The notes: generated by a model from the letters alone, not told the origin. Counted from the stretch's first letter, positions 8,714 through 19,926 are shown. The stretch is 64,000 bases of DNA from Bacillus tequilensis KCTC 13622 (GCF_000507145.1 NZ_AYTO01000007.1:1-64000); one strand, 5' to 3'. A program made the numbers and translations.

Positions 8714-9685
8714 TTACAGTGCTTGTGCAGCTGTAATTAATGCGAGATTGTAAACATCTTCAGCGTTACATCCTCTTGAAAGGTCGTTTACAGGCATATT
8801 TAAGCCTTGCAGGATTGGTCCTACTGCTTCAAAGTTGCCCAAACGCTGAGCGATTTTATAACCGATGTTCCCTGCTTCAAGGCTTGGGAATACGAATACG
8901 TTAGCGTCTCCTTTGATTTCGGAATCCGGCGCTTTTTTCTCCGCTACAGAAGGAACAAATGCGGCATCGAATTGGAACTCGCCGTCAAGTGTCAGTTCAG
9001 GCGCTTTTTCTTTCGCGATGTTCACAGCATCCGCTACTTTTTCTGTTTCATCAGATTTTGCAGAGCCTTTTGTAGAGAAGCTGAGCATTGCCACGCGAGG
9101 CTCAATGTCGAACATTTTTGCCGTATTGGCACTTTCGATCGCAATCTCGGCAAGATCTTGGCTGTCAGGCGCAATGTTGATCGCGCAATCCGCGAATACG
9201 TATTGCTCTTCTCCTCGAGCCATGATGAATACGCCGGAAGTCTTTTTCACGCCTTCTTTTGTTTTGATGATTTGAAGAGCCGGGCGGACAGTGTCGGCTG
9301 TTGAGTGAGCCGCACCGCTTACAAGTCCGTCTGCAAGGCCTTTGTACACCAGCATTGTACCGAAGTAGTTCTCGTCTAATAACGCTTTGCGAGCCTGTTC
9401 TTCTGTCGCTTTGCCTTTACGGCGTTCTACAAATGCTTGCACAAGGTCTTCCATGCCTTCATATGTATGAGGATCATAAATCTTAACGCCTTCAAGCGTC
9501 AGGTTTAGTTCTTTTGCTTTTGCTTGGATATCATTTTCATTGCCGATCACAATCGGATTCAGCACTTTGTTCCCTGCAAGCTTGCTGACCGCTTCTAGAA
9601 TACGCTCGTCTAAGCCTTCAGGAAATACAATTTTAACGTCTTTTCCAGCTACTTTTTCTTGCACTGTTGAAAATAAATCTGCCAC
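8714..9685 (-). CDS. pta: Phosphate acetyltransferase Pta
   Basis: A 323-residue cytoplasmic enzyme converting acetyl-CoA and phosphate to acetyl-phosphate in overflow acetate production. It is the short single-domain PTA type. Visible family motifs are VFPEGLDERIL near the start, SGAAHSTADTVRPALQ (about 135-150) and PILQGLNMPVNDLSRGC near the C-terminus. ATG at 9685 follows GAGGAGG. A cre element lies upstream (9772-9785), as known for catabolite activation of pta in B. subtilis. It is monocistronic with a strong terminator. Confidence 0.96.
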   Translation of the reverse strand: MADLFSTVQEKVAGKDVKIVFPEGLDERILEAVSKLAGNKVLNPIVIGNENDIQAKAKELNLTLEGVKIYDPHTYEGMEDLVQAFVERRKGKATEEQARKALLDENYFGTMLVYKGLADGLVSGAAHSTADTVRPALQIIKTKEGVKKTSGVFIMARGEEQYVFADCAINIAPDSQDLAEIAIESANTAKMFDIEPRVAMLSFSTKGSAKSDETEKVADAVNIAKEKAPELTLDGEFQFDAAFVPSVAEKKAPDSEIKGDANVFVFPSLEAGNIGYKIAQRLGNFEAVGPILQGLNMPVNDLSRGCNAEDVYNLALITAAQAL

Positions 9686-9771
9686 AAATAAAACCTCCTC
9701 AAAAAGTTACAAAAACGCTTTCTTTTACTAGCATACTCTTCTTCCAATCAAATTCAAACAGCCAACTTTTA

Positions 9772-9785
9772 TTATAGCGCTTTCA
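9772..9785 (-). promoter_or_regulatory. CcpA cre site upstream of pta
   Basis: On the minus strand TGAAAGCGCTATAA fits the cre consensus (TGNAANCGNTNNCA) with a near-perfect central part and equals the element I recall for B. subtilis pta. It lies about 90 bp upstream of the start codon, a position suited to CcpA-mediated activation. Confidence 0.75.
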
Positions 9786-9913
9786 TGAAAAAATCTACTT
9801 TTTTTTAATTAATTTAAGTGACTCAATCTTTCCTTATATCTTCTCTTATTTTTATGAAGTTATACGGAAGAGATGTTCAAGGTTTCTCAACTGTAGAATC
9901 GGATAAACTATGG

Positions 9914-9919
9914 TATAGT
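9914..9919 (+). promoter_or_regulatory. -10 element of the hemQ promoter
   Basis: TATAGT within ATGGTATAGTGG, 38 bp before the hemQ start. The -35 region is weak (TGTAGA-like), so only the -10 call is made. Confidence 0.45.
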
Positions 9920-9956
9920 GGAGGCAATTATGAAAAGATAATAGGAGTGAAGATAA

Positions 9957-10721
9957 ATGAGTGAACAGCAAATGACAAATGAAGCTGCGAAAACACTTGA
10001 CGGCTGGTATGCGCTTCATGATTTCCGCACAATGGACTGGACTTCTTGGAAGCTGCTGTCCAGTGATGAGCGCCAATCTATCATCCATGAATTCACAGGA
10101 TTGCTAGAAAAGTGGGGCGTGGCCCAAAAAGAAGGAAAAGGATCACAGACCCTTTACAGCATCGTCGGTCAAAAGGCTGATTTTATGCTGATGATTCTTC
10201 GCCCTACAATGGAAGAATTAAATGAAATTGAGCTCGAATTCAACAAATCAAGACTTGCTGAGTTCACCATTCCGGCTTACTCCTACGTATCAGTGGTAGA
10301 GCTGAGCAACTACTTGGCAAGCGGCGATGGCGACCCTTACGAAAATCCGCATGTGCGTGCCCGCCTTTATCCTGAACTGCCTGAATCAAAATATGTGTGC
10401 TTCTATCCTATGGATAAGAGAAGATCCGGTAACGACAACTGGTACATGCTTTCAATGGAAGAACGCAGAAACTTGATGAGAAGCCACGGCTTAATCGGCC
10501 GCAGCTATGCCGGCAAAGTCAAACAGATCATCACCGGCTCCGTCGGCTTTGACGATTACGAGTGGGGCGTTACATTATTCAGTGATGATGTGCTTCAATT
10601 CAAAAAGCTTGTGTATGAAATGCGTTTTGACGAAGTCAGCGCCCGTTACGGCGAATTCGGTTCATTCTTTGTCGGCAACCGGCTTTCGCTTGATACACTT
10701 CCTCAATTCCTATATGTATAA
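9957..10721 (+). CDS. hemQ: Coproheme decarboxylase HemQ
   Basis: A 254-residue chlorite-dismutase-fold enzyme that performs the last step of the Gram-positive coproporphyrin-dependent heme pathway, decarboxylating coproheme III to heme b. The [11 protein letters not shown] block (residues about 146-156, including the catalytic tyrosine region) and the proximal histidine His177 in RSHGLIGR are visible. Length is typical for Firmicutes HemQ. ATG at 9957 follows AGGAGTGAA. It is monocistronic with its own terminator. The downstream qox genes in this window encode a heme-dependent oxidase, but there is no operon link. Confidence 0.95.
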   Translation: MSEQQMTNEAAKTLDGWYALHDFRTMDWTSWKLLSSDERQSIIHEFTGLLEKWGVAQKEGKGSQTLYSIVGQKADFMLMILRPTMEELNEIELEFNKSRLAEFTIPAYSYVSVVELSNYLASGDGDPYENPHVRARLYPELPESKYVCFYPMDKRRSGNDNWYMLSMEERRNLMRSHGLIGRSYAGKVKQIITGSVGFDDYEWGVTLFSDDVLQFKKLVYEMRFDEVSARYGEFGSFFVGNRLSLDTLPQFLYV

Positions 10722-10726
10722 GATCC

Positions 10727-10753
10727 CCTCCCGTCCTAACGACGGGAGTTTTT
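10727..10753 (+). terminator. Terminator after hemQ
   Basis: CTCCCGTC and GACGGGAG pair around a 5-nt loop and are followed by TTTTT. Confidence 0.92.
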
Positions 10754-10852
10754 CTGATTCTATTTATCAGAATTTAAATAAAATTTGCTATTTTATCCGT
10801 TTTTTCTTACGATGGAGTTAACAATCCAAATTTTTCAAAGGGGTGCAGTTAT

Positions 10853-11632
10853 TTGTCAAAACGAACGGCATTTATTATGGGAGCCAGTCAAGGGATCGGA
10901 AAAGCAATCGCTCTGAAATTAGCAGAACAGCAATTTTCCGTCGTCATTAATTCGCGAAACCTGAATCATATTGAATCTGTCAAAGAAGACATTTTGGCCA
11001 AGCATCCTGAAGCCAAGGTCGTTGTTCTTGCGGGTGATATGTCTGATCAAAGCACGAGAGCCGACATTTTTCAAAAAATCGAATCTCAATGCGGACGGCT
11101 TGATGTTCTGATTAATAATATCCCGGGCGGCGCGCCTGACACCTTTGATAACTGTAATATAGAAGATATGACGGCCACGTTCACACAGAAAACCGTTGCC
11201 TATATTGATGCGATCAAGCGTGCAGCCTCACTGATGAAACAAAACGAGTTTGGCAGAATCATCAACATTGTCGGAAATCTGTGGAAAGAACCCGGCGCCA
11301 ATATGTTCACAAACAGCATGATGAATGCCGCTTTAATTAACGCAAGTAAAAATATTTCCATCCAGCTTGCTCCACACAACATTACTGTCAACTGCCTGAA
11401 TCCTGGTTTTATCGCTACAGACCGTTACCATCAATTTGTGGAAAATGTAATGAAAAAGAACAGCATATCTAAACGTGAAGCAGAAGAACAAATCGCTTCC
11501 GGAATACCGATGAAACGGGTCGGATCAGCCGAAGAAACCGCAGCGCTCGCCGCGTTTCTCGCCTCAGAGGAAGCCTCCTACATCACTGGACAGCAAATTT
11601 CCGCTGACGGCGGCAGTATGAAAAGCATATAA
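10853..11632 (+). CDS. bacG: Bacilysin biosynthesis reductase BacG (SDR family)
   Basis: A 259-residue short-chain dehydrogenase/reductase. The N-terminal GASQGIGKA dinucleotide-binding motif is present, as is an NNIPGG segment in place of the usual NNAG. The canonical YxxxK active-site pair is altered: the matching region reads MFTNSMMNAALINASK, so the tyrosine is missing. In bacilysin synthesis BacG reduces the dihydro-hydroxyphenylpyruvate intermediate after BacB, with NADH. The start is TTG at 10853, 7 bp after AAAGGGGTG. It is transcribed toward bacF and lies outside the bacABCDEF operon; both share a bidirectional terminator. Confidence 0.92.
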   Translation: MSKRTAFIMGASQGIGKAIALKLAEQQFSVVINSRNLNHIESVKEDILAKHPEAKVVVLAGDMSDQSTRADIFQKIESQCGRLDVLINNIPGGAPDTFDNCNIEDMTATFTQKTVAYIDAIKRAASLMKQNEFGRIINIVGNLWKEPGANMFTNSMMNAALINASKNISIQLAPHNITVNCLNPGFIATDRYHQFVENVMKKNSISKREAEEQIASGIPMKRVGSAEETAALAAFLASEEASYITGQQISADGGSMKSI

Positions 11633-11633
11633 A

Positions 11634-11657
11634 AAATCCCGCTTTCTAGCGGGATAC
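11634..11657. terminator. Bidirectional terminator between bacG and bacF
   Basis: ATCCCGCT and AGCGGGAT form the stem, with A-rich and T-rich flanks on both sides. The hairpin contains the bacF stop codon (11648-11646), so it ends both converging transcripts. Confidence 0.85.
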
Positions 11658-12845
11658 CTTTTGTAATGATGCAAACGGCAGGTTCAGCTTTTGAATCCGC
11701 ATGACAAATTCCCGCAGATCCTCCTGCTTCGACACCATTGATATTCTGACATGCCTTTTTCCGTGGCTTCCGAATATTTCACCCGGTGTGACAACGACAT
11801 GGGCATGCTCCAGAAGGTAATCAGAGAATTGGTGAGAGGTTTCAAACGTTTTCGGAATTTCAGCCCATACGTAAAATGTTCCCTTTGGCTTTTCTATCTT
11901 CCAGCCCAATTCCTTTTCACACAGCTCCGTAAAAAAGTCAATTCGTTCCTTGTAGATTCGTTTTAAAGATTCCGTCTGCTCCGGGTCTCCTGAAAGCGCC
12001 GCACTCGCCGCCTGCTGCAGGCCTCCGAACATGCCGACAAATACATGATCCTGGAACTCATTGACGGCCTGAATGATCTTTTCATTCCCAACGGCAAATG
12101 CCATTCTCCAGCCAGCCATGTTAAATGTTTTTGAAAATGAATAAAGCTCCGCCCCGACAGCTTTGGCATCCGCTGCCTCAAGAAAGCTGGCCGGCTTTTT
12201 ATCAAATTCAAACGCGCCGTATGCAAAATCATGAATCAAATGAATGTTGTGCTCTTTCGCATATGCAGCCGCTTTTGCATAAAAAGCCGCATCGGCTACA
12301 GCTCCCGTCGGGTTATTCGGATAGTTCAAAAACATCAGCTTCGCCCTGTCCAGCACGGCGGGATCAATTTTTTCAAAATCCGGCAGATAGCCATTTTCTT
12401 CATACAATGGCATTTCGTACAGCTCGGCTCGCGCCATCGTAATTCCTGACAAGTATTCAGGATAGCCTGGATTCGGGACCAAAGCGATGTCGCCCGGATT
12501 GAGCAGGCATTGCGTCAGCACGTACAAGCCGGCTTTCCCGCCGCCGAAAAGTGCAACTTCCGTTTCTGGGTTGATCGACACCCCGTATTCTCTTTTATAA
12601 AAAGCAGCGATCGCTTCCTTCAAAAACGGATAGCCTCTAAATGGGCCGTATCCGTGAAACGAAGGATTCAGCGAAGCCTCCCGCAAAGCCTCGACAATAT
12701 GCGGCGGAGTGGGAAGATCAGGGTTTCCCTGTCCGAGATTAATGATGCGGGCCCCCGTTTTTTCCAACTCTTTTACCTTTTGAAAAACGAGTGAAAACTC
12801 TTGCCTTGGAAGTGTCTTGATGACATCGGACGGTGTTATTTCCAT
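11646..12845 (-). CDS. bacF: Bacilysin transaminase BacF
   Basis: A 399-residue fold-type I PLP aminotransferase that converts the ketone precursor of anticapsin into the amino acid, with phenylalanine as a good donor in vitro. The SFSKTFNMAGWRMAFAVG block (around residues 232-250) contains the PLP lysine; NYPNNPTGAV and the C-terminal arginine region RHVRISMV are present. ATG at 12845 directly abuts the bacE stop, so it is the last gene of the bacA-F operon. Its stop codon is inside the shared terminator. Confidence 0.92.
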   Translation of the reverse strand: MEITPSDVIKTLPRQEFSLVFQKVKELEKTGARIINLGQGNPDLPTPPHIVEALREASLNPSFHGYGPFRGYPFLKEAIAAFYKREYGVSINPETEVALFGGGKAGLYVLTQCLLNPGDIALVPNPGYPEYLSGITMARAELYEMPLYEENGYLPDFEKIDPAVLDRAKLMFLNYPNNPTGAVADAAFYAKAAAYAKEHNIHLIHDFAYGAFEFDKKPASFLEAADAKAVGAELYSFSKTFNMAGWRMAFAVGNEKIIQAVNEFQDHVFVGMFGGLQQAASAALSGDPEQTESLKRIYKERIDFFTELCEKELGWKIEKPKGTFYVWAEIPKTFETSHQFSDYLLEHAHVVVTPGEIFGSHGKRHVRISMVSKQEDLREFVMRIQKLNLPFASLQKVSR

Positions 12846-14030
12846 CTAAAAGACTCCTTTTTGCTCCGTTTTGTTATCCCGTTCCAAAAATGATTTGTTG
12901 ACGAGCTTCGTATGCAGAAACAATCCGCTTACGACCACGACAATCAGCCCCATAATGACCGGTGCGTTCAAAACATTGATTAACATCGAACCAACAGAAA
13001 TGCATAATCCGATGGACGCTTCCGCCACCGAAAAAATACGCCCTTGAATCTGGTTCGCCGCGTTTTCCTGAACCTTCACCTTTGCAAGCACTTCCCCATA
13101 TTCCATCGCGATGAAAAAGAGGATAGCGGCGATGACAGAGACAGCGAAAATCGGCGTGAATAAAAACAGCGCCAGCGAGACAATGGACAAAACGGCAAAG
13201 TACGTCAGGCCTCTATTGTTGTTAAAGCCCCATTTGCTGACAAGCGCCGCTCCGATAAAGCCCCCGAAGCCGATGCAGAACGTGAGAATAAAGTTGCCGA
13301 TTTCCCCGTCACCCAGAAAGCGGCTGACAATCGGAAAATAGCTGTACACAATACCCCACAGCAAAGCCATCGTAATCATTGTAAACATGGCGTTTAATAC
13401 GAAAGCATTGGTTTTGATTTCCTTGAGTCCTTCTTTAAAAGACTGAAAGGCCTCTTTTATATTTTCAGATTGAATCGGTACGAATTGCAGCTTGATGCGG
13501 CTGATAAAAAAGGCCGAAACTAGGTAGGTTACACCGTTGAAAGCAACAGCCAGTTCTACAGATCCGCCTAACAGAAAAAGCCCTCCGGCAGCCGCTCCGA
13601 CGATAATGGAGATGGTCGTCGCTTTCGCGAATAACGTGTTGATGCTTTTAATATCAGACTCCAAAGATGACATGACAGCAAGACGGGCAGGATTAAAAAA
13701 CACGCCGCTTCCATAGGAAATAAACAGTAAAGCCAAAAAAATCAGCGGATACTCGCCTTTTGGAAGAAATGTGAGCCCCAAAAAGATGATGCCCCTGATG
13801 ATATCCGTCCACAGCATGATCTTAATCCTGTCCAACCGGTCGACCAGAACTCCCAAGAACGGCTGGAACACCATCGGAATGCTTCTGACCACGATGACTC
13901 CCGACGTCACCCAGTAATCATGATAATATGTAGACAAAATGAGCAGGGCAGGGAGAACACAATAGTCTCCCATAAACGAAAGCGCCTGCCCGTAAAGCAA
14001 GCATTTAGAGTTGGGTTTTAACTGTTTCAT
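12846..14030 (-). CDS. bacE: Bacilysin efflux/self-protection transporter BacE (MFS)
   Basis: A 394-residue MFS protein with 12 hydrophobic segments, which in B. subtilis protects the producer from bacilysin, presumably by export. The early MVFQPFLGVLVDRLDRIK loop is the MFS A-type motif. The start overlaps the bacD stop by 4 bp (ATGA-type). It lies between the ligase bacD and transaminase bacF in the operon. Confidence 0.92.
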   Translation of the reverse strand: MKQLKPNSKCLLYGQALSFMGDYCVLPALLILSTYYHDYWVTSGVIVVRSIPMVFQPFLGVLVDRLDRIKIMLWTDIIRGIIFLGLTFLPKGEYPLIFLALLFISYGSGVFFNPARLAVMSSLESDIKSINTLFAKATTISIIVGAAAGGLFLLGGSVELAVAFNGVTYLVSAFFISRIKLQFVPIQSENIKEAFQSFKEGLKEIKTNAFVLNAMFTMITMALLWGIVYSYFPIVSRFLGDGEIGNFILTFCIGFGGFIGAALVSKWGFNNNRGLTYFAVLSIVSLALFLFTPIFAVSVIAAILFFIAMEYGEVLAKVKVQENAANQIQGRIFSVAEASIGLCISVGSMLINVLNAPVIMGLIVVVVSGLFLHTKLVNKSFLERDNKTEQKGVF

Positions 14031-15445
14031 ACCGGCAGCACATACTTCGCCGTCAGCTTCGCATGCTGTTGAATGTGTCTGATTGATTCAGCCACATCCT
14101 GAGAATTGCTGCCTTTCAATTCAAATGCAGCTATGGAATTGAAGGCTTCAAACAGTGTCAAATCAACTGATGTGCCTGGTGCTGCAGCCGAAAAAGAAAC
14201 GAGTTCGGTATCACCCTTCAATAGCCCGTCCGGAAGATCAATGGCTTCGATGACCAAGTCCGCAGCCGTTTCAGGAATCTGGCCATTTTGTTTGAAATGC
14301 TCTGGGTACAAATGGCAGTCAGCGACATAGCAAGGCTCTTGATCCAGTAATCCGTCCGGAAGATCTGCGTCTTTTCCGAAACAGAGGACATCTAATAATA
14401 ATTGCGCCATATCAAGGCCGAAGACCTTTTTAATGTTAGGAATCATATTCCAGCCGGCGAATCTGGCTGCTGACTCGATTAAACCCGGTTCTCTGTTTTT
14501 CATCAGCTTGATCTCTGTATGTGTTGCGCAATTTTGCAGGCCAAGCCCTTCATTTGCCTTTTTGGCGGCTTCAACAATTTTCTTTTTCGCCTCTTCATCC
14601 AGAATGGACGGCGTAATATGGGATGTTTCTGTAAATCCAATTTGCGGTGTTTTGTCATGAATGGCGATCGGGAAATATTCACCGTCCGCCATGATGCCTT
14701 CTATGCTGATATAGTCCGAGTAGCCTTCAGTTTGATACCAGTCTCCGTACTCACCCTGTAAAAATTCTTCAGCAATAAACGGCGCTTCAAATGTGACCGC
14801 CTTTGGCACGTTAATCGATTTGAGATAGTCATTGACTCTGTTAAATTCAGCTTCTGCCGTCTCAGTATCCGTAATGAGCGTGACACCGATTGAACTTGCT
14901 AAATATGTAGGCTTTAAGATCAAAGGTGTGCCGATCTCTTTAAGTGCGGCTCGGAAATCCGCAAGTGTTGTGACTCGTTTGTTTTTGATCGATTTGACTC
15001 CCGCTTGATTAAAAGCGTCTCTCATTTTATTTTTATCTCTGGCATTTTCGGCAGCCTGCACCCCGGCGCCCCTGAGGCCCAGGCGTTCACAGGCTTTCGC
15101 CATCGGGGCAATGAATAATTCATTGTTTGTCGTGATGGCGTCCGCCTCAAACATGTTGGCAACCTTGACGATTTGCTCGACGACCTCTTCTTCAGGCTTG
15201 TCGTGATCCTCATGCGCCCAATAAATAGAATCGGGATGCTCAAAATCTGCTAAGCTCTGAAAATAGTCTTTATCTTTTATGACCGCGACCGAGTATTTTT
15301 CAATTAGTGCTGCATGGGAGGCTGTAATTGCAAAAGGCCTTGGAATAAAGCTGACCAGGTTATATTTTTCTGCAGCGCTTTTATAGAACATATGCGGCGG
15401 GCAGCCTCCAAGATCAGCGATGACCAATACTGTTTTTCTCTCCAT
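14027..15445 (-). CDS. bacD: L-alanine-anticapsin ligase BacD (ATP-grasp)
   Basis: A 472-residue ATP-grasp L-amino-acid ligase joining L-alanine to L-anticapsin to make bacilysin. The ATP-grasp core (residues about 140-345) includes LILKPTYLASSIGVTLI (phosphate-binding loop) and the metal-binding THTEIKLM...GLIESAARFAGW region. Length is as in characterised BacD. ATG at 15445 follows AAGGAGTG. It is in the operon between bacC and bacE. Confidence 0.95.
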   Translation of the reverse strand: MERKTVLVIADLGGCPPHMFYKSAAEKYNLVSFIPRPFAITASHAALIEKYSVAVIKDKDYFQSLADFEHPDSIYWAHEDHDKPEEEVVEQIVKVANMFEADAITTNNELFIAPMAKACERLGLRGAGVQAAENARDKNKMRDAFNQAGVKSIKNKRVTTLADFRAALKEIGTPLILKPTYLASSIGVTLITDTETAEAEFNRVNDYLKSINVPKAVTFEAPFIAEEFLQGEYGDWYQTEGYSDYISIEGIMADGEYFPIAIHDKTPQIGFTETSHITPSILDEEAKKKIVEAAKKANEGLGLQNCATHTEIKLMKNREPGLIESAARFAGWNMIPNIKKVFGLDMAQLLLDVLCFGKDADLPDGLLDQEPCYVADCHLYPEHFKQNGQIPETAADLVIEAIDLPDGLLKGDTELVSFSAAAPGTSVDLTLFEAFNSIAAFELKGSNSQDVAESIRHIQQHAKLTAKYVLPV

Positions 15446-15463
15446 ATGTAAAACACTCCTTCT

Positions 15464-17539
<2,076 letters not shown>

Positions 17540-17638
17540 GAGCACCAACCAATCTTTTAAAATTTTAAGTAAATTTTATCCAGCGGCAATCAAACTGTCA
17601 ATGTTTTTAGAAAATACTGATAATTATTCCCATACAAA

Positions 17639-17668
17639 CAAAAAAACCCTTAAAAAAGGGTTTTTAAT
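17639..17668 (-). terminator. Terminator after ywfA
   Basis: AAAAACCCTT and AAGGGTTTTT form a stem with A and T flanks, 23 bp past the ywfA stop and upstream of the bac operon. Confidence 0.85.
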
Positions 17669-17690
17669 TATAGGAATTTAGAAACTTTGT

Positions 17691-18929
17691 TTATTGGGAT
17701 AAGGACTGATTGGCCTTCTTCTCATGCTTGCCGTACTTTTTATATGCGAAAACACTGAGCACAAACCCGAGCACTGTGATGGCGGCACAAATCAATCCGA
17801 CGGCTGCATAGCCGTATGCCACATATACAGGTCCCATCAACGCAGAGCCTAATGTCACGGCCAGATTCGAGGCGAGGCTGTAAAATACCATGATTTTTCC
17901 GCGATGACGCTCTGAGCAGTCACTTAAAATGGTGCTGAGCAGTGTCACCGTCAAGCTTTGCATTAATCCCCAAATAAATAGACTGACGATTAACAGAAAC
18001 ATTGACGCCGACGCATATGGCAAACACGCCAGCAGCACGCTGATGCCCCCCAGCGCTATCAAAAGGGAACGCATTTTTCCGATACGGTCGGCCATCTTTC
18101 CTGTCACCACACTCATGGAAAACCCGATGCCGTAAATCATGATAAATAAGCCTGCGGCAGTATTTCCACCGGTAAAAATGTGCTGAAGATAGGTGCCCAG
18201 GAATGAATACATACCGTAAAAACCAATCATATTACAAAAGGTAATCATGATATAAACGGGTACGCGCGGGACTTTCACCGCATCTCGGAATGTTCCAGCC
18301 GGCTCTTCTTTTCCTTCCCCGCCGCTGTTTTTATGCTCGGCATGGCGGCGCATTTCAAGCAGGATCAGCAGAACAACCAAAACACCCATCAAGGCGAAAA
18401 TCCAAAATGTCCATCTCCAATGCAGGACGCCGCCGATGAATGAGCCGAGCGGCACACCGAAGATCAGTGCCAGCGACCAGCTTGAGACGATCAGTCCCAT
18501 CACCCTGCCCCTGTATGTATAAGGAACACGATCCCCGACAACTGCGTAAGCGGTCGGCACAAACGCTCCCGCAGCCAATCCTGAAAGCGCCCTGCCTAAA
18601 AAGAAGAAGAAGATATTTTGAGCTAAAGCGCACATCACGGTCCCTATAATAAAGATCATAAGCCCGGCCATTAAACTTATTTCCCTGGAGTATTTATCAC
18701 CTAATGGAACCAAAAGCGGCGCACCAATAAAAATCATAATGCCGTAAATACTGATAGATAACGCAAGGACACTGACATCTGAGCTGAAGGCTTTTGCTAA
18801 ATCCGGCAGCAGCGGTGAGATCACAAGCTCTTCAGATCCGGCCGCAAATACCCCCATCGTTAAAGCCAGTGCTAACAATAGCGGAAAATGATGTTTTGTT
18901 TTGATGTCGTTGTTTTGATTGCTGTTCAT
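17691..18929 (-). CDS. ywfA: MFS transporter YwfA
   Basis: A 412-residue DHA1-type MFS protein with 12 predicted membrane segments. The loop-2/3 LVPLGDKYSREI motif and the SWSLALIFGVPLGSFIGG antiporter-type motif C (about 150-170) are clear. It lies directly upstream of bacA on the same strand but is closed by a terminator. Its substrate is unknown; closeness to bacilysin genes alone is weak evidence of a role. In 168 the next gene is rocC; here a rocA scar follows instead. Confidence 0.85.
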   Translation of the reverse strand: MNSNQNNDIKTKHHFPLLLALALTMGVFAAGSEELVISPLLPDLAKAFSSDVSVLALSISIYGIMIFIGAPLLVPLGDKYSREISLMAGLMIFIIGTVMCALAQNIFFFFLGRALSGLAAGAFVPTAYAVVGDRVPYTYRGRVMGLIVSSWSLALIFGVPLGSFIGGVLHWRWTFWIFALMGVLVVLLILLEMRRHAEHKNSGGEGKEEPAGTFRDAVKVPRVPVYIMITFCNMIGFYGMYSFLGTYLQHIFTGGNTAAGLFIMIYGIGFSMSVVTGKMADRIGKMRSLLIALGGISVLLACLPYASASMFLLIVSLFIWGLMQSLTVTLLSTILSDCSERHRGKIMVFYSLASNLAVTLGSALMGPVYVAYGYAAVGLICAAITVLGFVLSVFAYKKYGKHEKKANQSLSQ

Positions 18930-19104
18930 TCTTTCTCAAACACCTCTTCCATAATCTTCATATCATAAAGTTGTAATATAGTTTAGCATTGTTTTTTCAT
19001 AATTTACAATACGTATAGAATCTTTATCATTTTTATTATTTTCATTTACATATTAATATAAATTTCTTCATTTCATTTTAAAAATACCATATAACAACAT
19101 GTAA

Positions 19105-19138
19105 AAAAGTTCACCGGTTTCCGGAGAACTTTTTCTGC
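19105..19138. terminator. Symmetric hairpin next to the rocA scar
   Basis: AAAAGTTC and GAACTTTT arms with an inner CCGG/CCGG pairing make a hairpin with A/T tracts on both sides. It may be the surviving terminator of the lost roc operon. Confidence 0.6.
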
Positions 19139-19169
19139 TGCGCCTCGCACGATTCGATTTCTCTCAAAT

Positions 19170-19330
19170 CCACATGCTTCGGACATTGTTTTGGGTTGCA
19201 GCCGCCTGCTTTTGAGGCTGCACTGGGACAATTGCCGGCTATCAGCCATTTGGCGATCCTGTTGGTAAGCCGTGTTCTGTATTATTGGCGATTTCAAGCA
19301 TATGATCGAAATCACGTGCTTTGCTGACAT
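19170..19330 (-). pseudogene. Scar of rocA (1-pyrroline-5-carboxylate dehydrogenase)
   Basis: On the minus strand 19328-19263 reads VSKARDFDHMLEIANNTEHG, which matches an internal block of RocA-type P5C dehydrogenases (AxDFDxxLEIANNTEYGLT). After an internal deletion, SKAGG (19215-19201) and, in another frame, QPKTMSEA (19198-19175) resemble the RocA C-terminus (TDSKAGGPDYL... QAKTxSE). Frames shift and stops interrupt, so no product is possible. In strain 168 rocC-rocB-rocA-rocG lies between ywfA and yweA; here the whole interval is about 530 bp. The identification rests on remembered RocA sequence. Confidence 0.75.
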
Positions 19331-19461
19331 CTTTTTCACCTCATTGTTTTTTGGGCGGCCGTAATTGTGAATGCTTTATAAAATCAGCCGGCCAGATTCA
19401 TACAGTTTTTTAAGCACAAAAAAGAGACTGACATGATCTCAGTCTCTCATCACTCTATTCA
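19331..19461. other. Non-coding remainder of the ywfA-bslB interval
   Basis: I see no gene here. It holds the bslB terminator hairpin (19419-19449, AGAGACTGA / TCAGTCTCT) and AT-rich sequence. No rocG coding remnant could be recognised by eye. Confidence 0.5.
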
Positions 19462-19926
19462 TTAACGAGGGTCAATTACCAGCTGTGTTTCTGCATAAAA
19501 ACTGCCGATTCCAAAACCGTTTACAACGTTCCCTTTAATTGTGTAAGTGCCTGCGCGCGGAAGGGTTTTGCGCACCATGACGAGGTCAAATTCAGACCTG
19601 CCTAACAAATCAAGCGTAAGCGGGAGTCTGACTGTCTTGCCATCGTTTAAAATTTGTGTTTCTTTCAGTGTTCTTCCATTTACTGAATCTCTTGTCGTGG
19701 CATGAAACCCGTCAGGAAAACGAAATTCTACCGCTCCGAGAGAAAACACCGCTTTTGGTTTATATGTCACTTCAATATCAGAAGTAGTCCACTCTGTTGT
19801 GCTGTTGATTGTTTTTGCCCCGATTGATGCAGACTTTGCATGCGCGTGGCCTGAAGGAAGCAAGATTGATAGTAAGACAGCTGAACTGATGAATAATGAA
19901 GATACGAATGAAGTTCTTTTTAGCAT
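19462..19926 (-). CDS. bslB: Secreted BslA-like biofilm surface-layer paralogue BslB (YweA)
   Basis: A 154-residue secreted protein. Residues 1-30 form a Sec signal peptide ending near HAHAKS. The mature part is an immunoglobulin-like beta domain shared with the biofilm hydrophobin BslA (AVEFRFPDGFHATTRDSVNGR, TYTIKGNVVNGFG). It ends shortly after the domain and lacks the C-terminal cysteine extension that BslA uses for oligomers. ATG at 19926 follows AAGGAGATAA. It is monocistronic. The role is inferred from the BslA family; the paralogue's own function is less clear. Confidence 0.88.
   Translation of the reverse strand: MLKRTSFVSSLFISSAVLLSILLPSGHAHAKSASIGAKTINSTTEWTTSDIEVTYKPKAVFSLGAVEFRFPDGFHATTRDSVNGRTLKETQILNDGKTVRLPLTLDLLGRSEFDLVMVRKTLPRAGTYTIKGNVVNGFGIGSFYAETQLVIDPR

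Noticed and set aside
19073-19339. An 88-codon minus-strand frame in the ywfA-bslB interval
   Set aside because: It shadows the rocA scar in a different frame; the RocA-like peptide is in another frame, and the predicted protein has no family resemblance.
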